Assembly: GCF_003574095.1 (NCBI RefSeq)
Contig: NZ_QWLA01000009.1
Coordinates: 1-64,000, forward strand
DNA length: 64,000 nucleotides
Source: Calidithermus roseus
GTDB taxonomy: Bacteria > Deinococcota > Deinococci > Deinococcales > Thermaceae
Direction of reading: 5' to 3'
Below are positions 32,179-41,334 of the stretch, piece by piece. The notes under the pieces are model-generated. The model was not told the DNA's origin and searched no databases. It was given only the letters and a program-made list of their open reading frames with translations. The translations under genes and the position numbers were made by a program. Numbering within the stretch: the first letter of the stretch is position 1; every line of letters starts with the position of its first letter.

Positions 32179-33609
32179 ATGCTTGCAACCCAACTCACGC
32201 AAAAATCGGCGTACGAGTGGTGGCTCGAGCCCACCGGTGCGATGTTGGTGCCGGGAGTGCTCTATGCTAGCGAAGCCCTGATAGCCGAGATGGACGAGAA
32301 AGTCCTGGAGCAGGTTGCCAACGTGGCGAGCCTGCCAGGGATCGTGCGGGCCTCCTATGCCATGCCGGATGCCCACTGGGGCTATGGCTTTCCCATCGGC
32401 GGGGTAGCGGCGTTCGACCCCGAGCAGGGCGGGGTGATCTCAGCGGGGGGCGTGGGGTTCGATATCTCCTGCGGGGTGCGCACCCTGCACACCGGCTTGA
32501 AGCGCGAAGAGATCGAACCCCTAAAGGACGACCTGGCCAACGGGCTCTTCCGCCACGTTCCGGCGGGGGTGGGCAGCACCGGCAAGGTACACCTCAAACC
32601 CGCCGAGATAGACGAGATGCTTCTGGGCGGGGCCGAGTGGGCGGTGAAGCAGGGCTTCGGCACACGGGAAGACCTCGAGCACGTCGAAGAGCACGGACGG
32701 ATGGAAGGAGCCCGCCCCGACCTGGTCTCGCCCGAGGCCAAGAAGCGCCAGCAGGACGAGATGGGCACGCTGGGCTCGGGGAACCACTACCTCGAGGTCC
32801 AGCACGTCACCGAGGTCTTCGACGCGGAGGTGGCCGCAGCGTTCGGCCTCGCGGTGGGGGACGTGGTGGTGAGCATCCACTCGGGCTCGAGGGGCCTGGG
32901 GCACCAGGTGGCCTCCGACTATATGAAGCGGATGCTCGAGGCCGCCAGCCGCTACGGCATCCGCCTCCCCGACCGGGAGCTGGCCTGCGCGCCGATCCTC
33001 TCCGAGGAAGGCCAGGCCTACCTGGGGGCCATGCGCGCGGCCATCAACTGCGCCCTGGCCAACCGGCAGATCCTCACCCACCTGGCCCGCGAGGCCTTCG
33101 CCTACCTGATCCCGCAGGCCGACCTGCGGCTCCTCTACGACGTCTCGCACAACACCGCCAAGCTCGAGGAGCACGAGGTAGACGGCCAACCCCGCAGGCT
33201 CTACGTCCACCGCAAGGGGGCCACGCGGGCCCTCGGCCCCGGGCATCCGGCCCTTCCTGAAGTGTTCAAGATCACCGGCCAGCCGGTGCTGATCGGCGGG
33301 ACGATGGGTACGGCCTCTTACATCCTGGTGGGCACCTCGGAGAGCGAGGCTAAGTCCTTCAGTTCGTCGTGTCACGGGGCCGGACGGGCGCTCTCCCGCC
33401 ATCAGGCCCTCAAGCAGTGGCACGGGCGCGAGCTGGTGAGGCAATTGGGTGAGCGCGGCATCATCGTGCGCAGCCCCTCACCTCGAGGCGTGGCCGAGGA
33501 AGCGCCCGGGGCCTACAAGGACGTCTCGGCGGTGGTGGACGCAGCCCACGCAGCCGGACTTTCCCGGAAGGTGGCCCGGCTCGAGCCGCTCATCGTCATC
33601 AAGGGATGA
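32179..33609 (+). CDS. rtcB: RNA-splicing ligase RtcB
   Basis: A 476-residue RtcB that joins 2',3'-cyclic-phosphate or 3'-phosphate RNA ends to 5'-OH ends with GTP and Mn. Motifs include AMPDAHWGYGFPIGGVAAFD, GGVGFDISCGVRTL, GSGNHYLEVQ, SIHSGSRGLGHQVASD and SSCHGAGRALSR, which hold the Mn ligands and the guanylylated His region. The ATG at 32179 has a GGTGGGGG site; a longer frame overlapping archease is not real. Its paired archease makes this a complete repair ligase module. Confidence 0.96.
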   Translation: MLATQLTQKSAYEWWLEPTGAMLVPGVLYASEALIAEMDEKVLEQVANVASLPGIVRASYAMPDAHWGYGFPIGGVAAFDPEQGGVISAGGVGFDISCGVRTLHTGLKREEIEPLKDDLANGLFRHVPAGVGSTGKVHLKPAEIDEMLLGGAEWAVKQGFGTREDLEHVEEHGRMEGARPDLVSPEAKKRQQDEMGTLGSGNHYLEVQHVTEVFDAEVAAAFGLAVGDVVVSIHSGSRGLGHQVASDYMKRMLEAASRYGIRLPDRELACAPILSEEGQAYLGAMRAAINCALANRQILTHLAREAFAYLIPQADLRLLYDVSHNTAKLEEHEVDGQPRRLYVHRKGATRALGPGHPALPEVFKITGQPVLIGGTMGTASYILVGTSESEAKSFSSSCHGAGRALSRHQALKQWHGRELVRQLGERGIIVRSPSPRGVAEEAPGAYKDVSAVVDAAHAAGLSRKVARLEPLIVIKG

Positions 33610-33668
33610 GAGGAAGGCCGGGCCACGAGGAGGTTCTTGAATCGGGGCGAAGGCGTATCTCCATCCGC

Positions 33669-34142
33669 TTAAACACCTCTGGGGCTTCCAGATTGACCAG
33701 GTGCCCGGTCCCTCTTGGGCTGACGCGGGTGCCCCTCCTCGAGCGGCGGCACCGGGACGGGCTTGCCGTCGGGGCCCACGGCCACCATCACGAACCCGGC
33801 CCGGCAGGCCAGCACGCGCTCTTCCTTGTCCATGGGCTCGACCCACATCTCCACCTCCAGCCGCATCGAGGTGCGCCCGGTGGAGCTCACCCAGGCTGCC
33901 AGCTCCACGATCGAGCCCTGGGGGACGGGGTGGCGGAAGTCGAGGGCATCGGCGTGAACGGTGACCACCTTGCTCCTGGCGTGGCGGGTCGCGGCCACGA
34001 AGGCCGCCTCGTCCATCCAGGCCATGGCGGTGCCGCCGAAGAGGTTGCCGTAGTGGTTGGAGTCACCCGGCAGCACCAGGTGCACGGCGCGGGTGACCCT
34101 ATCGGGTGCCTGATTTGAAGGGGAGGAAAGCTTCACGCCCAC
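33669..34142 (-). CDS. Acyl-CoA thioesterase, hotdog fold
   Basis: A 157-residue YciA/BFIT-like thioesterase. The catalytic region reads HLVLPGDSNHYGNLFGGTAMAWMDEAAFVAA, with the Asn-His and Gly-Gly-x9-Asp pattern of the family, followed by VVTVHADALDFRHPVPQGSIVELAAW. It hydrolyses acyl-CoA thioesters; chain preference is unknown. It starts three bases after the nrdF stop codon, so it is probably translated from the nrdIEF message although the functions differ. The C-terminal 30 residues are Pro/Arg-rich. Confidence 0.88.
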   Translation of the reverse strand: MGVKLSSPSNQAPDRVTRAVHLVLPGDSNHYGNLFGGTAMAWMDEAAFVAATRHARSKVVTVHADALDFRHPVPQGSIVELAAWVSSTGRTSMRLEVEMWVEPMDKEERVLACRAGFVMVAVGPDGKPVPVPPLEEGHPRQPKRDRAPGQSGSPRGV

Positions 34143-34145
34143 TCC

Positions 34146-35135
34146 TCAAAATACGAAGTCCTCGTCACGCAGGGGCTCGACCCGGATGGCCTTGACGTAG
34201 CCGTTGCCCTTGGTGGAGAAGAAGTCGTGGTTCTTGGTCTCGGTGCGCAAGCCGCCCAGCACCACCGGGTTGACCTGCTCCTCGCCCACGCCGAAATATG
34301 GCTCCAGACCCAGGTTCATCAGGGCCTTGTCGGCGTTGTAGCGGCAAAAGCGCGTCACCTGCTCCTCCAGCCCGATGGGGGCGTACAGCTCGGCGGTGTA
34401 GCGCGCCTCGAGCCGCTCGAGCCGCTCGAGGATGCCCAGGGCCTCCTGGCGTACTTCGAGCTGGGCCCGGTGGCTAAAACGCTCGAAGACCTGCTGGGCC
34501 AGCAGTCCCACGTAGACCCCGTGGATGGACTCGTCGCGGATGATCAGGTTGATGATCTCCCCCGAGTTCACCAGCTTGCCCTGCCCGGCCAGGAACAGTG
34601 GGTAGAAGAAGCCCGAGTAGAACAGGTAGGACTCCAGGAACACGCTGGTGCACAGGGCGAGGTAAAGGCTCTTCTGACCCCAGATGTTGCAGTAGTGCTC
34701 GTGCACAAGGGCCAGCTTCTCCTGCAGGAGGCGGTTGTGCCGCACCCACTCGAAGATCTCCTCGATGCGGGTCGAGGTGCACAGTGTCGAGAAGATGCTG
34801 CTGTAGCTCTTGGCGTGCATGTGCTCCATGGCCCCCATGAAGCCCATCACCGCCCTGACCTGAGCACTCTCCATGTGCTGGGAGAGCAGGGGCATGCCCA
34901 CGCTGCCCTGCTCGGTGTCCAGCAGGGTCAAGGCCCCCAGCACGTGCTCGTAGACCCGCTTCTCCTCGGCTCGAAGGGTCATCCAGGGCAGCTTGTCGTC
35001 GGCCAGGGGGATCTCTTCGTCCACCCAGAACTGCCGCACGTTCTGGTCCCAGAACATCTTGGTATAGGCGTCATCGGGCCGGTTCCAGTTGACGGCCTCG
35101 AAGAGGGGTTGGGGTTTGGAAGGCTTGTTTCGCAC
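34146..35135 (-). CDS. nrdF: Class Ib ribonucleotide reductase, beta subunit
   Basis: A 329-residue ferritin-like radical subunit. Metal ligands lie in LTLLDTEQGSVG, MEHMHAKSYSSIFSTL, CTSVFLESYLFYSGF and IIRDESIHGVYVG, and the radical Tyr is present in AKSYSSIF. It supplies the tyrosyl radical, normally from a di-manganese centre loaded with help from NrdI, to NrdE. It is third in nrdI-nrdE-nrdF after a 22-bp gap. The assignment to class Ib rests on the neighbouring nrdI and the short length. Confidence 0.94.
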   Translation of the reverse strand: MRNKPSKPQPLFEAVNWNRPDDAYTKMFWDQNVRQFWVDEEIPLADDKLPWMTLRAEEKRVYEHVLGALTLLDTEQGSVGMPLLSQHMESAQVRAVMGFMGAMEHMHAKSYSSIFSTLCTSTRIEEIFEWVRHNRLLQEKLALVHEHYCNIWGQKSLYLALCTSVFLESYLFYSGFFYPLFLAGQGKLVNSGEIINLIIRDESIHGVYVGLLAQQVFERFSHRAQLEVRQEALGILERLERLEARYTAELYAPIGLEEQVTRFCRYNADKALMNLGLEPYFGVGEEQVNPVVLGGLRTETKNHDFFSTKGNGYVKAIRVEPLRDEDFVF

Positions 35136-35157
35136 TCGAGTCTCCTCTGGCGATCAA

Positions 35158-37236
35158 TCACACCGCACAAGCCAGGCACTCCTCGACGCTGAGGTTCTTG
35201 GTGCGGGTGTAGTACAGGCTCTTGAGGCCTTTCTTCCAGGCGTAGATGTACAGCCTCGCCAGCTCGCGGGTGCTGGTCTGGCTGGTCACGTACAAGACGG
35301 TGCTGATGCCCTGGTCCACGTGCTGCTGCATCTCGGCGACGAGGTCGATGAGCTTGTACATGTCCATCGCGTACGCCGATTTGTAAAACCACAGCGTTTC
35401 CGCCGACAGGTAGGGCATGGGGTAGTAGGTGGTGGCGTTGCCGTAGGTGCGCGTCTCGATGGGCTCGACGACGGGCATGACCGAAGGGGTGGCGTTTTGG
35501 AGGTAGCTGATGCTCTGCGTGGGCGCGAGGGCCAGGCGGTAGGAGTGGTACAGGCCGTGCTGCATGACCTCGGCCTTCAGGCGGCTCCAGTCGTCGGGGG
35601 TGGGGATGGCGATGCCCTCGAAGAGCTTGCGCACGACCTGGGTGCGAGGGCGGTAGTCGGTGTGCTCGTAGCGCTCGAAGTAGACCCCGTTGGCGTAGTC
35701 CGACTTCTCGAACTGCGCGAAGGTGCGCCCCTTCTGGCGGGCGATGAGCATGGAGCGCTCGAGGGAGTGGTAGTTCAGCGCCATGAAGAAGGTCCGCACG
35801 AAGTCTCGAGCCTCCTCCGACTCGTAGGGGATGTGGTTCTTGGCCAGGTAGCCGTGCAGGTTCATGGCCCCCAGCCCCACCGAGTGAAAGTCCTCGTTGG
35901 CCCGCTGCACTCCCGGCGCGTTGGGGATGCGGAAGAGGTCGCTCACGGCGGTGAGGGCGTCCATTGCGGTGTGCACGCTCTCCTGGAGGTTCTTGCGCTC
36001 CATCACGCTGGCGATGTTGAGTGAGCCTAAGTTGCAGCAGATGTCGTAGCCGATGAGGTCGGGCTGGCCGTAGTCGCCAATGACCGAAGTGCTCTGAAGC
36101 TGGAAGATCTCGGTGCAGAGGTTGGACATCTTGATCTGCCCGATGCCCTTCAGCGGGTTGGCTGCATTGGCGTTGGAGCGGTAGACGATGTAGGGATAAC
36201 CCGACTCGAACTGAGTTTGGGCGATGCGCATGAGCATCTGGCGGGCCTCGAGGGGCCTTTTCCGTACCTCAGGATGGGTTACGAGCTGCTCGTACATCCG
36301 GTCGAGGTCCATGTCGTCGAGGTGCTGCCCGAAGGCCTTGTAGACCGAGTAGGGCCCGAAGACGTAGAACTCCCGGCCCGCCTGGGCGAGCTCGAAGAAC
36401 TTGCTCGGCACGATCAGGCCCAGCGAGAGGGTCTGGATGCGGCTCTTTTCGTCGGCGTTGATCTTCTTGGTGTCGAGAAACTCCTCCACGTCCCAGTGGA
36501 AGATGTTGAGGTACACCGCCCCCGCGCCCTTGCGCTGGCCCATCTGGTCGGCGTAGTTGAAAGCGTCCTCCAGCAGCTTCATCACCGGGACCACGCCCTT
36601 GGCCGCGTGCTCGATGCCCTTGATGGGCTCGCCTCGGCCCCGCAGCTTGGAGAGGTTGAGTGCCACCCCCCCGCCGATCTTGGAGAGCTGCATGGCGGTG
36701 TTGAGGTTGAAGCCGATGGAGTTGAGGCTGTCGTCGAGCTCGAGCAAGAAGCACGAGACCAACTCTCCGCGCCGGGCCCGGCCCGCATTGAGGAAGGTGG
36801 GGGTGGCGGGTTGGTAGCGCCCCTCCATCATCGCCCGCACGTAGGCGCGGGCCTTTTCCACATCGCCCTGGGCCAGGTGCAGGGCCACCGCCAGCACCCG
36901 GTCCTCGTAGCGCTCGAGGTAGTGCTTCTTGTCGTCGGACTTGAGGGCATAGTCCTTGTAGAACTTGGAGATGGCCATGAAGGACTGGAACTCGAAGCCG
37001 TAGCCATAGGCCAAGCCGGAGAGTTCGGCAATGGCTTCCTCGCTGTAGCGCTCGAGGAAGTTCTCGTAGTAGCCTTCTGCGACCAGTGCCCGCATCCGCT
37101 CGACGGGGGTGCGGAAGGTCCGCAGCCTGCCAGCGACCTCGGCCTCGAACTCCCGCACCGCCTCCCGGTCGCGCTCGAGCTGGAAAAACCCATCCTTCTT
37201 TTGCAGGACCTCGCTGTTAAGCTCGAGGTAGCGCAA
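35158..37236 (-). CDS. nrdE: Class Ib ribonucleotide reductase, alpha subunit
   Basis: A 692-residue catalytic subunit without an N-terminal ATP cone, as expected for class Ib. The active-site Cys pair is ELVSCFLLELDDSLNSI and ICCNLGSLN, the thiyl radical site is SNLCTEIF (N-x-C-x-E), and the C-terminal shuttle pair is CLAC. PTQSISYLQNATPSVMP is the phosphate-binding block. It reduces NDPs to dNDPs. Its start lies inside nrdI (20-bp overlap). The cobalamin riboswitch upstream implies repression when B12 is plentiful. Confidence 0.96.
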   Translation of the reverse strand: MRYLELNSEVLQKKDGFFQLERDREAVREFEAEVAGRLRTFRTPVERMRALVAEGYYENFLERYSEEAIAELSGLAYGYGFEFQSFMAISKFYKDYALKSDDKKHYLERYEDRVLAVALHLAQGDVEKARAYVRAMMEGRYQPATPTFLNAGRARRGELVSCFLLELDDSLNSIGFNLNTAMQLSKIGGGVALNLSKLRGRGEPIKGIEHAAKGVVPVMKLLEDAFNYADQMGQRKGAGAVYLNIFHWDVEEFLDTKKINADEKSRIQTLSLGLIVPSKFFELAQAGREFYVFGPYSVYKAFGQHLDDMDLDRMYEQLVTHPEVRKRPLEARQMLMRIAQTQFESGYPYIVYRSNANAANPLKGIGQIKMSNLCTEIFQLQSTSVIGDYGQPDLIGYDICCNLGSLNIASVMERKNLQESVHTAMDALTAVSDLFRIPNAPGVQRANEDFHSVGLGAMNLHGYLAKNHIPYESEEARDFVRTFFMALNYHSLERSMLIARQKGRTFAQFEKSDYANGVYFERYEHTDYRPRTQVVRKLFEGIAIPTPDDWSRLKAEVMQHGLYHSYRLALAPTQSISYLQNATPSVMPVVEPIETRTYGNATTYYPMPYLSAETLWFYKSAYAMDMYKLIDLVAEMQQHVDQGISTVLYVTSQTSTRELARLYIYAWKKGLKSLYYTRTKNLSVEECLACAV

Positions 37237-37588
37237 GCGCCCTCACCCCTTCCCAGAAGCGCGTAACATCCTCCGTCCGGCCTGAAAGCTCGAATTTGTG
37301 GATCACCTTGAAGCCGAACGAGGCCGCCAGGCGGTCGGCGGCTTTGGCGTAGTTGGAACCCCAGTTGCGGTTGCCGCTGGCTGCCACCGCGCGGATGTGG
37401 GTTTGGTTGCGCCGGGCGAAGCGCTCTACCTCGGGCGGCACTTGGCCCAGCCCGGTGGTGTAGGTCAGGAGCACGCAGGGCTCGCTGACTTCCTCCTCAC
37501 CCGTGCAGATTCGCAGCAGCCGGGGCGCGGGCAGCTTGCGCACGAAGCGCTCGACATTGCCGGTTTTAGAAGCATAGACAATGAGCAA
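37217..37588 (-). CDS. nrdI: NrdI flavodoxin-like activator
   Basis: A 123-residue flavodoxin-like protein beginning at TTG (MLIVYASKTGNVERFV, the FMN phosphate loop) with an AGGTGA ribosome site. TTYTTGLGQVPPEV and AASGNRNWGSNYAKAADRLA are NrdI signatures. It provides the oxidant that builds the manganese-tyrosyl radical of NrdF. It is the first coding gene after the cobalamin riboswitch leader. The TTG start might lower its translation. Confidence 0.94.
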   Translation of the reverse strand: MLIVYASKTGNVERFVRKLPAPRLLRICTGEEEVSEPCVLLTYTTGLGQVPPEVERFARRNQTHIRAVAASGNRNWGSNYAKAADRLAASFGFKVIHKFELSGRTEDVTRFWEGVRALALPRA

Positions 37589-37631
37589 GGGTCACCTCGG
37601 GTTTGTCGATGATCAAACACAAGAAAGTCTT

Positions 37632-37680
37632 ACGTCCTACGTCGTACGCAATACGCCAAACGCAAGACGCTAAACGCCCT
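37632..37680. repeat. Heptad tract ACGYNNN in the nrdI leader
   Basis: Seven perfect in-phase heptamers: ACGTCCT, ACGTCGT, ACGCAAT, ACGCCAA, ACGCAAG, ACGCTAA, ACGCCCT. It is the clearest such tract in the window and lies between the cobalamin aptamer and nrdI. Confidence 0.8.
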
Positions 37681-37729
37681 TTTCACAGCGGGTCGCCCTA
37701 TGCGCTGCTTATGTTGTAGGGGAGTTTCA

Positions 37730-37892
37730 CCTTTACCATCCTTTCCGCCCCTGACGCGGGGGCGAGGGATTAGGACTTGGGCAGGCGACCGGACTCGTGG
37801 ACTGGGCCACATCACCGTTGCGCGACAGTGGCGGATTCGCACCGCACTTCCCCTGTTTCCAAGCCCAGAAACCACATCTTGTGGCTTCTGCG
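37730..37892 (-). promoter_or_regulatory. Cobalamin (B12) riboswitch upstream of nrdIEF
   Basis: On the minus strand the run GGGGAAGTGCGGTGCGAATCC continues into GCCACTGTCGCGCAACGGTGA, the hallmark B12-box core. It is followed by AGTCCGGTCGCCTGCC, the conserved 3' part of the aptamer. A stem CGCCCC/GGGGCG and further pairing downstream may serve as expression platform, but I could not decide between termination and translation control. A TATAGT box near 37903 could be the promoter. Adenosylcobalamin binding would be expected to switch off the B12-independent reductase. Confidence 0.93.
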
Positions 37893-37968
37893 AATGAATC
37901 TACTATAGGTTGAGGTTTCTGTCTATAGTCGAGCAGGCTTCACCCGCAAGGGCGAGGGCTCGAGGAGC

Positions 37969-38796
37969 TTAGCTCAGGCGGTGCTGGTAGAGCACCGAGG
38001 CGATCTTGCCGATGAGCAGCACTGCCGGGTGGTCGGGGTGGAAGCGGGGGTCGAGCTCGGTCTCGGTGAGCACCACCAGCGAGTAGGCCAGGTTGTCTTT
38101 GGCCAGGATTCCCGCGTCGTGGCGGCATTGGCGGATTTCACCCGACTTGGAGTAGAGCTTGAAGGGGGCTTTGCCCTCCTCGAGGTCGTCGAGGTCGGCG
38201 GGCAAGTAGCGCAGGAAGAAGGTCATCTGCTGCCTCGAGAGGATCGAAAGCGCGGTCTGGGTGGCCTCCGGTGAGAGCAACTCGCCGTGCCACAACCGCT
38301 TGAGCAGCAGGCCCAGGTCCTCGGCGCTCACCGTGGAGGCCTCCCCCTTGACGCGCCGGGGGTCGGGGCGCTCGTCGGGCAGGGAGAGCATCCCCGCGCT
38401 GTAGGTGTTGCGCCAGCCCTGAGCCCGGTAGTAGGCGTTGAAGGGCTCCTTGTGTCCGAAGTAGTCCAGTACCACGTTGGTGGCGGTGTTGTCGCTGACG
38501 ACGATCATCAGCGTGAGCAGGTCGAGCAGGGGCAAGGAGAGCCCCGGCGAGAGTTCCTTGAGCACCCCCGAGCCCCCGGCCACGGTCTCCGGCTTGACCT
38601 CCAGGCGCTTGCGCAGGTCGACCCCGGTGCTCAGGGCGTAGCACAGCATGGGCAGCTTGATGGTGCTGGCCGCCAGCACCCTCCAGTCGGGGTTGTGGGC
38701 GTAGTGCTCGTGGCTGTGCAGGTTCTCCAGCCAGATGCCCACCTTGCCGGGGAAGCGGTTGATGAGCTGTTGGATCTCAGCCCACATCGCAGGCAT
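37969..38796 (-). CDS. Class A beta-lactamase-like serine hydrolase
   Basis: A 275-residue penicillin-recognising hydrolase. It has S44-x-x-K47 (AASTIKLP), the SDN motif at 101-103 (VVSDNTATN) and a KSG triad (YSKSGEIRQ). The omega-loop Glu of true class A enzymes (ExxLN) is not apparent in the LPDERPDPRRVKGE region, and no signal peptide is seen. It is therefore more likely a cytoplasmic esterase or peptidase-like member than a resistance enzyme. Last gene of the aspS-phzF-HAD-HAD operon; the ribosome site overlaps the preceding stop codon. Confidence 0.8.
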   Translation of the reverse strand: MPAMWAEIQQLINRFPGKVGIWLENLHSHEHYAHNPDWRVLAASTIKLPMLCYALSTGVDLRKRLEVKPETVAGGSGVLKELSPGLSLPLLDLLTLMIVVSDNTATNVVLDYFGHKEPFNAYYRAQGWRNTYSAGMLSLPDERPDPRRVKGEASTVSAEDLGLLLKRLWHGELLSPEATQTALSILSRQQMTFFLRYLPADLDDLEEGKAPFKLYSKSGEIRQCRHDAGILAKDNLAYSLVVLTETELDPRFHPDHPAVLLIGKIASVLYQHRLS

Positions 38797-38799
38797 GGC

Positions 38800-39597
38800 T
38801 TACCTCCTCGCTAAGCACAGTCTAACCGCCTGGGCGAAGCCGCCCTCCTCGAGGTCGGACACCACCGCGCTGGCGGCCTCGCGAACGGGCTCCTCGGCGT
38901 TGCCCATGGCGATGCCCAGCCCCACCTGTTTTATGGCCTCGAGGTCGTTGAGGCTATCTCCGATCATCGCCACCTCCTCCATCGCCAGGCCGTAGCGCTC
39001 GGCCATCCAGCGCAGGGCGCTGGCCTTGGAGATGCCCTTGGGATCGGCCACCGCCACCACCTCGCCCTCACCCACCAGGTACTCCAGCCAATCCAGGCCC
39101 TCCACCGCCGTGATCGACTCGCGCAGGCCGCTCCAAAGCCGCCCGTCGAGGACGAAGACCCCGCCCACGCAGGGCTCGGCCAGCTCCAGCAGGTCGATGT
39201 GCCGGTAGCTCACCCCCATGCGCTCGGCGAAGCGGTGCAGCTCCCTGGGCGGGTTTTCGCTGTAAAGCCGTCCCGAGGCCCCCGAGACGTAGAAGGGCAA
39301 ATCCTGCTCCCGCGAGTGCAGCACCATGCGGCGGTAGGTCGAGGGGGGCATGGCCACGCTGTGGACCAGCGTCGCTCCCTGGGCGATGAGGCTGCCGTTG
39401 CTGAAGGCATGGTAACCCTGGGGCTCCATCCTGAGGGCGTACTCCAGGCCGTAGCCCCCGAAAGGTCGCCCCGTGACCACTGCCAGGCGCACTTCCGCCG
39501 CCCTGGCTTCCTCCACCGCCTGCCAAGCCGAGGGGGGAACCCCCTGGCTCGGGTGGACGAAGGTCCAGTCCAGGTCGACGCCGATCAGGCGGATCAT
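38800..39597 (-). CDS. HAD superfamily (Cof-like) hydrolase
   Basis: A 265-residue Cof/IIB sugar-phosphatase-like protein. Motif I is GVDLDWTFVHPS, with Trp where DxDGT usually has Gly. Motif II is LAVVTGRPFGG, the Lys is in GISKASALRW and motif IV is MIGDSLNDLEAI. Such proteins dephosphorylate small sugar- or cofactor-phosphates. Its start overlaps the stop of a second HAD gene (ATGA), of which it is a diverged copy. Substrate unknown. Confidence 0.85.
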   Translation of the reverse strand: MIRLIGVDLDWTFVHPSQGVPPSAWQAVEEARAAEVRLAVVTGRPFGGYGLEYALRMEPQGYHAFSNGSLIAQGATLVHSVAMPPSTYRRMVLHSREQDLPFYVSGASGRLYSENPPRELHRFAERMGVSYRHIDLLELAEPCVGGVFVLDGRLWSGLRESITAVEGLDWLEYLVGEGEVVAVADPKGISKASALRWMAERYGLAMEEVAMIGDSLNDLEAIKQVGLGIAMGNAEEPVREAASAVVSDLEEGGFAQAVRLCLARR

Positions 39598-40412
39598 GCC
39601 TGGCCCTCAGAGGCGGAGGCTGCCCACTCCAGCGCCTGGGCTAGGCCACACTCCTCCACCCGACCCACCACCCGCTTCGAGCGCTCCTTCACCGACTGTG
39701 GGGCGTTGCCCATGGCGATGCCCAGCCCCGCGGCCAGGATCAGCTCGAGGTCGTTCTCCCCGTCCCCCACCATCGCGCACCGCTCCAGCCCCAGGCCGTA
39801 GCGCTCGGCCACCCAGCGGGCGGCGCTGAGCTTGGACACCCCGGCAGCCGTCACCGAGTTGAAGCCGATCCCCGGCACGCCGGGGCTGGTGGCCTCGTGG
39901 AGCTCGGCTCCCTCGATGCGCTGCACCTGGCTGCGCACCTCCTGCCATTGCCCTTCCAGGGGCGTGACGTACTGCACCCGGATCACCTCGCCAGGCGGCT
40001 GGTCCAGCGGGGCGACCTCCGCCATGAAGCCCAGCATCCGCTGGTGGGCCTCGAGGTCGGGGTGGCTTCGCTCGATGAAGAAGCCACCGTCGGCGGTGTA
40101 CACCTCGAAGGGGATGGCGTATTTCCGGCTCAGCGCCAGCAACTCACGGTAAGCCTCCAGGGAGAGAGGGCTGGATTTGACCACCTGCCCGTTCCCCCCC
40201 ACCACCACCGCTCCCGACTCGAAGATGTGCAGGCCCTCGGGGTCGATGCGTCGGGCGTACTCCAGGGCAAACCCCCGTCCGGGCCGCCCGGTGCAAAGCG
40301 CCAGGTGAATGCCCGCGGCCCTGGCCTTCTGCGTGGCCTCCCAGGCACATTCGGGCACGCCGCCCGGCCCGTAGAGCGTGCCGTCGACGTCGATGAGTAC
40401 CAGCCTGATCAT
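39594..40412 (-). CDS. HAD superfamily (Cof-like) hydrolase
   Basis: A 272-residue protein paralogous to the next gene. Motif I is LIDVDGTLYGPGG (canonical), motif II LALCTGRPGRGF, the Lys region GVSKLSAARW and motif IV MVGDGENDLELI. It has a cap domain of the IIB type. The ATG at 40412 has GGAGG eight nucleotides upstream; the upstream TTG is not needed. It follows phzF by 16 bp. The tandem pair suggests related but distinct substrates. Confidence 0.87.
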   Translation of the reverse strand: MIRLVLIDVDGTLYGPGGVPECAWEATQKARAAGIHLALCTGRPGRGFALEYARRIDPEGLHIFESGAVVVGGNGQVVKSSPLSLEAYRELLALSRKYAIPFEVYTADGGFFIERSHPDLEAHQRMLGFMAEVAPLDQPPGEVIRVQYVTPLEGQWQEVRSQVQRIEGAELHEATSPGVPGIGFNSVTAAGVSKLSAARWVAERYGLGLERCAMVGDGENDLELILAAGLGIAMGNAPQSVKERSKRVVGRVEECGLAQALEWAASASEGQA

Positions 40413-40428
40413 CTCGAGTTCCTCCAAG

Positions 40429-41334
40429 TCAGATTTCCAGAATCCCCGACTCCGCCAGCACCGCCCTCCCGCCGAAGAAAACCCGTTGCAATTCGCCGCT
40501 GGGGGCGTACTCCACCCGCACTTCGACCTGACCGGGTACCCCCAGCCTGTGTCCTTGCAGGATGGTGAGCTTGACCTCTCCCTCCCAGCGCGGCACCACC
40601 CCGGCCCTGGCCAACAAGGCCCCCAGCGCGGCGTTGGCTGAGCCGGTCACCGGGTCTTCAGGGATGCCCAGCAAGGGGGCGAAGTCGCGGGCGTAGAAGC
40701 TGCGCGGCCCCAGGGGGGCATAGGTGTGGACCGTCGCGACCTCCAGCGCCGCGCATAGCTCGCTCAGGCGCTCCATGTCGGGCTCGAGGTCGTCGAGCAG
40801 CCCCGGTGCCACGAAGGGCAAAAACAGCGACCACAGCCCGGTGAAGGCCACTCCGTAGGGCAGCCCCCGGTGTAGGTAGCGCTCGTTGGCACCCAGGGCC
40901 TCGGTGAACTCCTGGACCTGGCGCCACAGGGGAGGATCGCGAAAGCGGGGAGCCGGTCCCCGCACCACCGCCTTGGCCGGTTCGCCATTTTCGTAGACGA
41001 TCTCCACCGGCAGCGTCTCGGAGACCGCCCGCAGGTAGAGCTTCTTGCTGCCCTCGGGCAGGCGGCCTTCGCGGACGAGGGTCAAAGCCAGCGCCACCGC
41101 GGCGTGACCGGCGAACTCCACCTCGCCCGAAGGCGTGTAGTAGCGCACTTCGAAGCTCATCCCCTCCCAGTCGGTGACGAAGGCCACCTGGGGCTGGTCC
41201 AGCCTGAGGGCCACCTGGCGCATCTGCGCCGCGCTCATGCCCCGAGCGTCGAGCACCAGGGCGATGCGGTTGCCGGCCCCTGGCGTTTCGGCGAAGGCGT
41301 CCACCAGCAGATAGGGGAGACCGGATCTAGCCAT
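40429..41334 (-). CDS. PhzF-family isomerase/epimerase-like protein
   Basis: A 301-residue PhzF/DAP-epimerase-fold protein. It has [19 protein letters not shown] at the start, [19 protein letters not shown] in the first half (with the conserved acidic residue) and [19 protein letters not shown] in the second. PhzF itself isomerises a phenazine precursor, but most bacterial homologues are of unknown role and no phenazine genes are present. Its start overlaps the aspS stop by eight bases, so it is translated with the synthetase. Confidence 0.87.
   Translation of the reverse strand: MARSGLPYLLVDAFAETPGAGNRIALVLDARGMSAAQMRQVALRLDQPQVAFVTDWEGMSFEVRYYTPSGEVEFAGHAAVALALTLVREGRLPEGSKKLYLRAVSETLPVEIVYENGEPAKAVVRGPAPRFRDPPLWRQVQEFTEALGANERYLHRGLPYGVAFTGLWSLFLPFVAPGLLDDLEPDMERLSELCAALEVATVHTYAPLGPRSFYARDFAPLLGIPEDPVTGSANAALGALLARAGVVPRWEGEVKLTILQGHRLGVPGQVEVRVEYAPSGELQRVFFGGRAVLAESGILEI

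Noticed and set aside
37969-38796. Beta-lactam resistance gene
   Set aside because: The omega-loop ExxLN and a signal peptide are not visible, so hydrolysis of beta-lactams is not supported despite SxxK, SDN and KSG motifs.
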